Positions 6,943-13,830 of a stretch of 23,003 bases of DNA are shown here, piece after piece (positions within the stretch are counted from its first letter, which is position 1; the number at the start of each line of letters is the position of its first letter). The stretch covers positions 1-23,003 of the forward strand of contig JAZRDX010000163.1 in the NCBI GenBank assembly GCA_045660565.1, read 5' to 3'. The translations under genes and the position numbers were made by a program. Origin of the DNA: SIG673 sp045660565. GTDB lineage: Bacteria; Bacillota; Clostridia; Oscillospirales; CAG-272. Below the pieces are notes generated by a model, which ran no database searches, had not been told where the DNA came from, and saw only the letters and a program-made list of their open reading frames with translations.

Positions 6943-8367
6943 ATGGGCGGTTTTTTTGGTATAACCAGTGATAAAGACTGTGTCCAGGACGTATTTTTCG
7001 GAGTTGACTACCATTCCCACCTCGGTAAAGCAAGAGGTGGAATGGCGGCCTACGACGATGCGTTTGGATTTAAGTCGGAAATTCATAACATTGAAAATTC
7101 ACCCTTCAGAACTAAATTTGATAACGTAGCGGCAAGACTCAGCGGAAGAGCGTGTATCGGAAGCATAAGCGATGCTGATCCCATTCCGCTTCTGATTAAA
7201 TCCAAATTCGGCATTTATGCTATAACCCTTGTCGGATATATTTCCAACAGCGAGGAAATAGTTGACCGTTATCTGAAAAATAACTTTGGAATCCTTCAGA
7301 GTATAGGCGGAAATAAAGTAAACTCTGCGGAAATAATCGCCGCTCTTATGGAGCAAAAGGCAACGCTTGCGGAGGGTATTAAATTTGCACAGGATAACAT
7401 CGAGGGCTCTGCGTCTATTTTGATTTTAAAAGATGACGGAAATCTCGTTGCTGCAAGAGACAAATTCGGACGTTTACCGGTAAGCATCGGTAAAAACGAT
7501 CACGGTTTTTGTGTTTCTTTTGAATCATTTGCTTACAGAAAGCTCGGATTTAAGGATTACAAGGAGCTGAAATCGGGAGAAATTGTTGAAATGTCCCCAA
7601 GCAGGCTTACTGTTCTTGATAAGGGAAGCGAAGAAATGAAGATATGTGCGTTCCTCTGGACGTACTACGGTTTCCCGAACGCTTCCTACGAGGGTGTTAA
7701 CGTCGAGGTAATGAGATCTAAGAACGGAAAAGTAATGGCGGAAAACGAGATAAAAAACGGAACGCTTCCGGACGTTGACTACGTTTGCGGAGTACCGGAT
7801 TCGGGAACGCCGCACGCAATAGGCTATGCATACGGATGCGGAAAGCCCTTTGCAAGACCGTTTATTAAATATACTCCCGCTTGGGCAAGAAGCTTTATTC
7901 CAACAAACCAAGATGTGAGAAATAAAATTGCTAAGATGAAGCAGATTCCTGTTACTGAGCTTATTGAAGGAAACGACCTTCTTTTTGTTGACGACAGTAT
8001 AGTAAGAGGAACCCAGCTTCGCGAGACGGTTGATTTCCTTTACGAATGCGGCGCGAAATCCGTTCATATTCGCTCCGCTTGCCCTCCGATAATGTACGGA
8101 TGTAAGTATCTTAACTTTACGAGAAACACGTCCGATATGGATCTTCTCGGAAGAAAGATCATTATGGAGCTTGAGGGCAAAAAGGGATTCCAATATATCG
8201 ATGAATACTGCGACAGCTCCACAGAGCGCGGAAAAGCGTTCAGAAAAGCAATTTGCGAAAAGATGCATTTTGACTCTCTTGAATTCCAGACACTTGAGGG
8301 AATGATGGATGCAATAGGAATTGATCCGAGCAAGGTATGTACCTACTGCTGGAACGGAAAAGGTTAA
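6943..8367 (+). CDS. purF: PurF-type amidophosphoribosyltransferase with degenerate glutaminase domain
   Basis: Homologue of PurF, which makes 5-phosphoribosylamine from PRPP and glutamine. 474 residues. The PRPP-transferase half looks intact: CGVPDSGTPHAIGY, the YTPAWARSF loop, and the PRPP loop VDDSIVRGT at 349-357. Cys235, Cys387, Cys466 and Cys469 sit where Bacillus PurF has its 4Fe-4S ligands. The N-terminal Ntn half is unusual: it starts MGGFFG where active enzymes expose CGVFG after processing, so the nucleophile Cys1 is absent. The HNGN oxyanion motif reads LVGYIS (96-101) and the glutamine-binding Arg region reads GSISDAD (73-79). It sits between purC and purM with GGAGGT upstream, in the place of purF. 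It may be ammonia-dependent, use a partner glutaminase, or be a regulatory paralogue. I recall similar MGGFFG proteins in Clostridia. Confidence 0.88.
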   Translation: MGGFFGITSDKDCVQDVFFGVDYHSHLGKARGGMAAYDDAFGFKSEIHNIENSPFRTKFDNVAARLSGRACIGSISDADPIPLLIKSKFGIYAITLVGYISNSEEIVDRYLKNNFGILQSIGGNKVNSAEIIAALMEQKATLAEGIKFAQDNIEGSASILILKDDGNLVAARDKFGRLPVSIGKNDHGFCVSFESFAYRKLGFKDYKELKSGEIVEMSPSRLTVLDKGSEEMKICAFLWTYYGFPNASYEGVNVEVMRSKNGKVMAENEIKNGTLPDVDYVCGVPDSGTPHAIGYAYGCGKPFARPFIKYTPAWARSFIPTNQDVRNKIAKMKQIPVTELIEGNDLLFVDDSIVRGTQLRETVDFLYECGAKSVHIRSACPPIMYGCKYLNFTRNTSDMDLLGRKIIMELEGKKGFQYIDEYCDSSTERGKAFRKAICEKMHFDSLEFQTLEGMMDAIGIDPSKVCTYCWNGKG

Positions 8368-8421
8368 TTAAAATTTACGGGAACCGAAAAACCGTATAAA
8401 CGTATAGAAAGGACATTTATC

Positions 8422-9462
8422 ATGTTAAATTCAAAATCTGAAAGCTACGCCGCTGCGGGCGTTGATATTACTGCCGGATATAAAGCCGTTGAGCTTATGA
8501 AGGCACATATTGCGAGAACTGTTACCTCGGGTGTTTGCTCCGACGTAGGAGGATTTGGAGGACTTTTCGAGCTTGACGTTAAGGGAATGGAAAAGCCCGT
8601 TCTCGTAAGCGGAACCGACGGAGTTGGAACAAAGCTTAAGCTTGCGTTCGTGATGGACAAGCACGATACTGTCGGTATCGACTGCGTTGCTATGTGTGTT
8701 AACGACGTTATCTGCTGTGGAGCAAAGCCTCTTTTCTTCCTTGACTACATAGCTTGCGGAAAGAATATTCCCGAAAAAATAGCATCTATCGTAGCCGGAG
8801 TAAGCGAGGGCTGCGTACAGAGCGGATCAGCTCTTATCGGCGGAGAAACCGCTGAAATGCCCGGATTTTATCCGATAGATGAGTACGACCTTGCAGGATT
8901 CTCCGTTGGTGTCGTTGATAAATCGAAGATTCTTAACCCGAAAACAATGCAGGCGGGCGACGTTATCGTTGCGTTAAAATCAAGCGGAGTTCACTCAAAC
9001 GGTTTCTCGCTTGTTCGTAAGGTATTCGGAGTAGGGGATAAGAACATTACCGCTCCCGTTGCCGAGCTTGGCGGAAAATGCATAGGTGAGACGCTTCTTA
9101 CACCTACCAGAATATACGTTAAGCCCGTTCTTGAGCTTCTTGATAAGGTTACCGTACGCTCGGTATCTCATATCACCGGCGGCGGATTCTATGAAAACAT
9201 TCCGAGAAGCCTTCCCGACGGTCTCGGAGCTAAGATCGATAAGAGCTCTCTCCAGATACTTCCGATTTTCAATCTTATCGGAAAAACAGGAAACATTCCG
9301 GAAAGAGATATGTTCAACACCTTCAATATGGGTGTCGGTATGAGCATCGTTGTTAAGAAGGACGAGGCTGATAAGGCGATCGAGGTCCTTAAGGCATGCG
9401 GCGAGGACGCTTACATTATGGGCGAAATAGTTGCTTCCGAGGAAAAGGTAACGATATGCTAA
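8422..9462 (+). CDS. purM: AIR synthetase PurM
   Basis: ATP-dependent cyclisation of FGAM to aminoimidazole ribonucleotide. 346 residues, the usual length. MLNSKSESYAAAGVDITAGYKAVELMK is the standard N-terminus (shown here as family signature, residues 1-20 being MLNSKSESYAAAGVDITAGY). GTDGVGTKLKLAF (64-76) and CVAMCVNDVICCGAKPLFFLDY follow, then GGETAEMPGFY and SSGVHSNGFSLVRKV. AAAGGA lies upstream of the ATG. It follows purF by 54 nt and overlaps purN by 7 nt, so the two are probably translationally coupled. No missing key residues are evident. Confidence 0.97.
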   Translation: MLNSKSESYAAAGVDITAGYKAVELMKAHIARTVTSGVCSDVGGFGGLFELDVKGMEKPVLVSGTDGVGTKLKLAFVMDKHDTVGIDCVAMCVNDVICCGAKPLFFLDYIACGKNIPEKIASIVAGVSEGCVQSGSALIGGETAEMPGFYPIDEYDLAGFSVGVVDKSKILNPKTMQAGDVIVALKSSGVHSNGFSLVRKVFGVGDKNITAPVAELGGKCIGETLLTPTRIYVKPVLELLDKVTVRSVSHITGGGFYENIPRSLPDGLGAKIDKSSLQILPIFNLIGKTGNIPERDMFNTFNMGVGMSIVVKKDEADKAIEVLKACGEDAYIMGEIVASEEKVTIC

Positions 9463-10067
9463 GGAAAGCGCGGATAGCCGTTCTCGTTTCGGGCGGCGGA
9501 ACCAATCTTCAGGCTCTCATTGATGCGGAAAAAAGCGGAATTATAAAAAGTGGCGAGATAAGCCTTGTTATTTCAAACAAGGCTGACGCCTATGCTTTAA
9601 CGCGCGCTGAAAACGCGGGTATAAAAACCGCGGTTGTACTGAAAAAAGAGTGTGCAACTAAAGAAGAGTTTGAAGAAAAAATAATAGAGAAGCTTACAGA
9701 TACCGGTATAGATATGATAATTTTAGCCGGATTTATGTGTATTCTCAGCGAAAAATTCACCTCTCGCTATCCGAAACGTATACTTAACGTACATCCGTCG
9801 CTTATTCCGTCGTTTTGCGGAGAAGGCTTTTACGGACTTAAGGTACACGAGGCGGCGCTGTCTTACGGCGTAAAGGTAACGGGGGCAACCGTTCATTACG
9901 TTAACGAAATAGCGGACGGTGGCGAGATCATACTTCAGAAGGCGGTTGATATTCTTCCCGGAGACACTCCCGAGGTTCTTCAGAAAAGAGTAATGACGGA
10001 AGCCGAGTGGATACTGCTTCCGAGAGCCGCAGAGCTCGTTGCTAGCAATATTATTAATAATAAATAG
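9456..10067 (+). CDS. purN: GAR transformylase PurN (10-formyl-THF dependent)
   Basis: Transfers a formyl group from 10-formyltetrahydrofolate to GAR. 203 residues, the normal size. VLVSGGGTNLQALID is the N-terminal phosphate-binding loop. The catalytic triad is Asn111 and His113 in ILNVHPSLIPSF and Asp154 in IADGGEII. The start is ATG 9456, within the last codons of purM (ATGCTAA overlap); a longer in-frame start at 9396 would add 20 unrelated residues lying entirely inside purM. A GAGGAAAAGG purine stretch upstream can serve as the ribosome-binding site. It is the first folate-dependent step of the pathway; the second is the AICAR transformylase encoded downstream. Confidence 0.96.
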   Translation: MLRKARIAVLVSGGGTNLQALIDAEKSGIIKSGEISLVISNKADAYALTRAENAGIKTAVVLKKECATKEEFEEKIIEKLTDTGIDMIILAGFMCILSEKFTSRYPKRILNVHPSLIPSFCGEGFYGLKVHEAALSYGVKVTGATVHYVNEIADGGEIILQKAVDILPGDTPEVLQKRVMTEAEWILLPRAAELVASNIINNK

Positions 10068-10094
10068 TAGCCTTAATGAAAGGAATTTGTAGGT

Positions 10095-10814
10095 ATGAAC
10101 ATTTACGAGGTTAAAACAATTGGCGAAAGAATAAGCGGAAATCCGTACGTCGGACGCGGAATAGTTCTCGGAAAGACAGAGGACGGAAAGAACGCGGTAA
10201 GCGCTTATTTCATAATGGGTAGAAGCGAAAACAGCAGAAACCGCGTATTTACCGTTAAAAACGGAGAGGTTTTCACAGAACCCTTCGACGCGTCTAAGGT
10301 AGAGGATCCGTCCCTTATTATATATGCGGCGGTAAGAAGCTTTGAAAACAAGCTTATAGTTACCAACGGCGACCAGACAGACACTATTTACGACTTTGTT
10401 TCTAAGGGAAAATGCTTCTCTGAGTCTCTTAAGACAAGAGCGTTTGAGCCGGACTACCCGAACTTTACTCCCAGAATAAGCGGTATGATTACCTTTGCCG
10501 ACAAGGATTTTGCTTATAAAATGAGCATTCTTAAAAGCCTTGATGCTGAGGGAAGCGACTGCGCAAGATATACCTTTGATTACCCCTCTAAGTCGGGACT
10601 CGGACACTTTATACATACCTACGTAACCGACGGAAATCCTATACCTACCTTCCAGGGAGAGCCTGAAAGAGTAGCAATTCCGAATGATATTGAGGAATTT
10701 ACCGCCGATATATGGAATAATCTTAACGAAAACAATAAAATTTCTCTTTACGTACGCTATACGTCTCTTGAGGACGGAAGCATAACCGAGAAATTAATTA
10801 ATAAGAACAAATAA
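10095..10814 (+). CDS. purO: PurO-type IMP cyclohydrolase
   Basis: Closes FAICAR to IMP, the last step of the pathway. 239 residues, resembling the archaeal PurO family (Methanothermobacter type, about 200 residues) rather than the N-terminal domain of PurH: YVGRGIVLGKTEDGKN (18-33), RSENSRNRVF (43-52, where archaeal enzymes have RSFPNR), DPSLIIYAAVR, VTNGDQTDTI (89-98; archaeal VSNGSHTDTI) and TPRISGMI. It has a longer C-terminus than the archaeal form. AAAGGA lies upstream at modest spacing. It follows purN by 27 nt. With the stand-alone transformylase gene at 11206 it replaces the usual bifunctional PurH. Assignment is by family resemblance recalled from memory. Confidence 0.88.
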   Translation: MNIYEVKTIGERISGNPYVGRGIVLGKTEDGKNAVSAYFIMGRSENSRNRVFTVKNGEVFTEPFDASKVEDPSLIIYAAVRSFENKLIVTNGDQTDTIYDFVSKGKCFSESLKTRAFEPDYPNFTPRISGMITFADKDFAYKMSILKSLDAEGSDCARYTFDYPSKSGLGHFIHTYVTDGNPIPTFQGEPERVAIPNDIEEFTADIWNNLNENNKISLYVRYTSLEDGSITEKLINKNK

Positions 10815-10827
10815 GCTTTAAATTTAA

Positions 10828-10845
10828 ATATACGGCTACGTATAT
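10828..10845 (+). other. Hairpin before the lipoprotein gene
   Basis: ATATACG / CGTATAT, 7-bp perfect stem with GCTA loop, in the 53-nt gap after purO. No U-tract follows, so it is unlikely to terminate; it may protect or process the mRNA. Confidence 0.4.
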
Positions 10846-10867
10846 GCGTAACAAAAAGGATAAAACA

Positions 10868-11152
10868 ATGAAAAGATTATTGCTCATAACAACGTTAATA
10901 TTAACCGTTTGTTTAATCTTTGCAGGTTGCGGAAATATGAATCTCGGATTTGGTAATTATACCTTTAACGGTGTTCATATTGAAACTTATCACAACACCG
11001 CTTGCTTCGCAGTCGAAACGTGGACAAACGCCGAAACAGGTATCGAGGTAAAAACCAAAGAGGCAGGAACACTGTTCCTCTCGGAGGGGACTTACATTCT
11101 TTATGAAAACCAGTGTCCAATATGCAGTCAGACTGCTAACGAAGCTGAGTAA
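10868..11152 (+). CDS. Small lipoprotein of unknown function inside the pur operon
   Basis: 94 residues. I cannot assign a function. The N-terminus is a lipoprotein signal: MKR, a hydrophobic core, and LIFAGC with Cys21 as the predicted lipidated residue (Phe at -3 is less usual but tolerated). The mature part is short: NYTFNGVHIETYH, CFAVETWTNAETGIEVKTKEAG, FLSEGTYILYE, then CPIC (83-86) near the C-terminus with another Cys at 46. The CxxC could bind metal or form a disulfide. ATG 10868 is preferred to the in-frame ATG 10844 because AAAAGGA lies 7 nt before it and the signal peptide begins there. It sits between purO and the AICAR transformylase gene, in the same direction, 53 nt from each. 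The role may be unrelated to purines, but cotranscription is likely. Confidence 0.8.
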   Translation: MKRLLLITTLILTVCLIFAGCGNMNLGFGNYTFNGVHIETYHNTACFAVETWTNAETGIEVKTKEAGTLFLSEGTYILYENQCPICSQTANEAE

Positions 11153-11205
11153 AAAATATTAAATACGGTAAACCGACACAGTAAAAAGAAAGGAATTATC
11201 TTAAA

Positions 11206-12387
11206 ATGAATTCATTTGAACTTAAATATGGCTGTAATCCCAACCAGAAGCCGTCTAAAATATATATGGAAAACGGTGAGCTTCCGATAAAGATACTTTC
11301 CGGAAGACCGGGATATATAAACTTTCTCGACGCTTTCAACGCGTGGCAGCTTGTAAAGGAGCTTAAGGAGGCGCTCGGACTTCCCGCAGCTACCTCGTTT
11401 AAGCACGTAAGCCCCACGTCTGCCGCTGTCGGTATACCGCTTCCCGAAAAGCTTAAAAAGGCTTGCTTTGCAGATGATGTCAAAGAGCTTGACGCTTCTC
11501 CGCTTGCCTGCGCTTACGCAAGAGCAAGAGGAACAGACAGAATGTGCTCCTTTGGTGATTTCGTCGCGCTTTCCGACGTTTGCGACGTTACTACCGCAAA
11601 GCTTATTAAGCGCGAGGTTTCCGACGGAGTTATTGCTCCCGGATACGAGCCCGAGGCACTTGAAATTCTTAAATCCAAGCGTAACGGAAACTATAACATT
11701 ATTGAGATAGATCCCGCTTACGTTCCCGCACCGGTAGAAACCAAACAGGTTTTCGGTATTACATTTGAGCAGGGAAGAAACAACTTCGAAATTAACGAGG
11801 CGCTTCTTACAAATCTTGTAACCGAAAACAAAGAGCTTCCCGACAGTGCAAAGAGAGACCTTATTATCTCGCTTATAACATTAAAATATACGCAGTCTAA
11901 CTCCGTTTGCTTTGCATACGACGGTCAGGCAATAGGAGTAGGAGCAGGTCAGCAGTCCAGAATCCACTGTACGAGACTTGCGGGCGGCAAGGCAGACACG
12001 TGGTTCCTTCGTCAGCATGACAAGGTATTAAACCTTCCTTTCCTTGATACACTCGGCAGACCTGACAGAGATAACGTTATTGACGGTTATATTAATAAGA
12101 ATGAAGAGGACGTATGCGCAGACGGAAACTGGCAGAAGTACTTTAAGACAAAGCCCGAACCGCTTACTGATGCAGAGGCTAAGGAATATCTTGCTTCTAT
12201 CAGCGGTGTTTCGCTCGGTTCCGATGCGTTCTTCCCGTTCGGAGACAATATCGAAAGAGCTCATAAGAGCGGTGTTTCGTATATCGCCGAGCCCGGCGGT
12301 TCAATAAGAGACGACGTTGTAATCGATACCTGTAACAAATACGGAATGGTTATGGCGTTCACAGGAATGAGACTGTTCCACCATTAA
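11206..12387 (+). CDS. purH: Stand-alone AICAR transformylase (C-terminal PurH-type domain only)
   Basis: 10-formyl-THF:AICAR formyltransferase, making FAICAR. 393 residues corresponding only to the AICARFT portion of bifunctional PurH; the MGS-like IMP cyclohydrolase domain is absent and the protein begins directly with FELKYGCNPNQKPS, matching the domain's LRYGxNPHQ start. Lys66-His67 in SFKHVSP correspond to the catalytic Lys-His pair. SNSVCFAYDGQAIGVGAGQQ and SRIHCTRLAGGKA match the folate/AICAR-binding GQxxGIGAGQ segment; FPFGDNIERA and the PGGSIRDDVV end are also typical. Some archaeal literature calls such stand-alone genes purV. AAAGGA precedes the ATG. Paired functionally with PurO upstream, it completes the pathway to IMP. 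Only the short lipoprotein gene separates them. Confidence 0.93.
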   Translation: MNSFELKYGCNPNQKPSKIYMENGELPIKILSGRPGYINFLDAFNAWQLVKELKEALGLPAATSFKHVSPTSAAVGIPLPEKLKKACFADDVKELDASPLACAYARARGTDRMCSFGDFVALSDVCDVTTAKLIKREVSDGVIAPGYEPEALEILKSKRNGNYNIIEIDPAYVPAPVETKQVFGITFEQGRNNFEINEALLTNLVTENKELPDSAKRDLIISLITLKYTQSNSVCFAYDGQAIGVGAGQQSRIHCTRLAGGKADTWFLRQHDKVLNLPFLDTLGRPDRDNVIDGYINKNEEDVCADGNWQKYFKTKPEPLTDAEAKEYLASISGVSLGSDAFFPFGDNIERAHKSGVSYIAEPGGSIRDDVVIDTCNKYGMVMAFTGMRLFHH

Positions 12388-12414
12388 TTTTTAAATTTTA
12401 ACACTTTTTCAGCT

Positions 12415-12463
12415 TTTTGCCGCTCTTTTCCTTATCTTTTGTTAACGGAAAGGAGCAGCAAAG
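12415..12463 (+). other. Long imperfect hairpin in the gap before purD
   Basis: 10-bp stem GCTCTTTTCC / GGAAAGGAGC (12422-12431 with 12447-12456, one G-U) extended past a C-A mismatch by TTTTGC / GCAAAG (12415-12420 with 12458-12463). The loop is 15 nt. No T-tract follows, so it does not look like a simple terminator. It lies in the 171-nt gap between the AICAR transformylase gene and purD, the longest gap in the cluster. Confidence 0.6.
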
Positions 12464-12471
12464 CCGTATGT

Positions 12472-12494
12472 TTTACTTAATTTACCTAAGTAAA
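12472..12494 (+). other. Second hairpin before purD
   Basis: TTTACTTA / TAAGTAAA, 8-bp perfect stem with a 7-nt loop, starting 9 nt after the first hairpin. AT-rich, so weak. Together they make a structured intercistronic leader 64-144 nt upstream of purD. Confidence 0.5.
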
Positions 12495-12558
12495 TATACT
12501 TAAAGGCATTATTTTGACCTAAACTTTAGAAAAATATCATAAAAACGGAGAATAACTT

Positions 12559-13830
12559 ATGAAAATAATGGTCGTCGGCGGTGGCGGGCGAGAGCATGCT
12601 ATCATAAAGAAACTAAAGCTTAACAAGGATGTAACCGAGATTTTCGCGCTTCCCGGAAACGGCGGAATAGCAAAGGACGCTACCTGCGTTCCGATTGGCG
12701 CTAAGGAAATTGATAAAATAGTTGAATTTGCAACCGGTAACGGCATTTCCTATGCGGTTGTCGCTCCCGACGATCCGCTCGTTCTTGGCGCGGTTGACTC
12801 GCTGAACAAGGTGGGAATCCCCTGCTTCGGCCCTACGGCAAACGCCGCTATAATAGAGGGAAGTAAGGTTTTTTCGAAAAATCTTATGAAAAAATACGGA
12901 ATACCTACCGCGGAGTACGAGGTATTTGAATCTCCCGAGGAGGCTGAAAAGTATCTTATGACCGCTCCGCTTCCGACAGTTATAAAGGCTGACGGTCTTG
13001 CGCTCGGAAAGGGAGTTATTATTGCCGAAACAAGAGAGGACGCGCTTGACGCAGTTCGCTCTATAATGCAGGATAAAATATTCGGCGCTAGCGGTAACAA
13101 AATAGTTATCGAGGAGTTCCTTACCGGTCCCGAGGTTTCTGTTTTATCGTTTACCGACGGAAAAACCGTTGTTCCTATGATTTCCTCTATGGACCACAAG
13201 AGAGCGGGCGATAACGATACCGGACTTAACACCGGCGGTATGGGAACCATAGCTCCAAACCCGTATTACACCAAGGAAATAGCCGATATTTGTATGGAAA
13301 CAATATTTATTCCGACAATAAATGCTATGAAAGCAGAGGGAAGACCGTTCAAGGGCTGTCTTTATTTCGGACTTATGCTCACCCCGAAGGGACCTAAGGT
13401 TATAGAATATAACTGTCGCTTCGGAGATCCCGAAACCCAGGTTGTTCTTCCGCTTCTGGAATCTGACCTTCTTACCGTTATGCAGGCAGTAACAAACGAG
13501 ACGTTAAAGCCTGAGGACGTAAAATTCTCCGATAAGTCTGCTTGCTGTGTTGTAATGGCATCTAACGGATACCCCCAGAGTTACCTTACCGGGTTTGAAA
13601 TCACACTTCCGGAAAACGCTGACGGAGAGGTTTACGTTGCGGGCGCAAAGCTTGAAAACGGTAAGGTTCTGACCGCAGGCGGCCGTGTTCTCGGAGCTAC
13701 TGCGGTTGCCGATACACTTGAAACCGCAATTGACAAAGCGTACGCGCTTGTTTCAAATATAAAATTCAACAACGCTTTTTACCGTAAGGACATTGGACAG
13801 AAAGCGTTAAAGGCAAAGGAGAATATTTAA
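12559..13830 (+). CDS. purD: GAR synthetase PurD
   Basis: ATP-dependent ligation of glycine to phosphoribosylamine, the step immediately after PurF. 423 residues, the normal length for the ATP-grasp enzyme. MVVGGGGREHAI (4-15) is the N-terminal glycine-rich loop, then VVAPDDPLVLGAVD, ATP-grasp region IEGSKVFSKNLMKKYGIPTA, KADGLALGKGVII, and the metal-binding end GCLYFGLMLTPKGPKVIEYN with CRFGDPETQVVLPLL. CGGAG lies upstream. The stop codon is directly followed by the purL ATG. It is separated from the upstream gene by a 171-nt structured gap, so its expression may be set separately from the first half of the operon. Confidence 0.97.
   Translation: MKIMVVGGGGREHAIIKKLKLNKDVTEIFALPGNGGIAKDATCVPIGAKEIDKIVEFATGNGISYAVVAPDDPLVLGAVDSLNKVGIPCFGPTANAAIIEGSKVFSKNLMKKYGIPTAEYEVFESPEEAEKYLMTAPLPTVIKADGLALGKGVIIAETREDALDAVRSIMQDKIFGASGNKIVIEEFLTGPEVSVLSFTDGKTVVPMISSMDHKRAGDNDTGLNTGGMGTIAPNPYYTKEIADICMETIFIPTINAMKAEGRPFKGCLYFGLMLTPKGPKVIEYNCRFGDPETQVVLPLLESDLLTVMQAVTNETLKPEDVKFSDKSACCVVMASNGYPQSYLTGFEITLPENADGEVYVAGAKLENGKVLTAGGRVLGATAVADTLETAIDKAYALVSNIKFNNAFYRKDIGQKALKAKENI

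Noticed and set aside
9723..10616. Long minus-strand open frame of 297 codons antisense to purN and purO, and others such as 7525-8268 (-) and 15739-16383 (-).
   Set aside because: They lie wholly antisense to genes with clear family motifs, have low-complexity, Ser/Arg/Tyr-rich translations and no ribosome-binding site; they are codon-usage shadows.
12514..12540. Possible promoter before purD (TTGACC and TATCAT).
   Set aside because: The spacer is 15 nt and the predicted start would be about 10 nt before the ATG, leaving little room beyond the ribosome-binding site; too weak to call.
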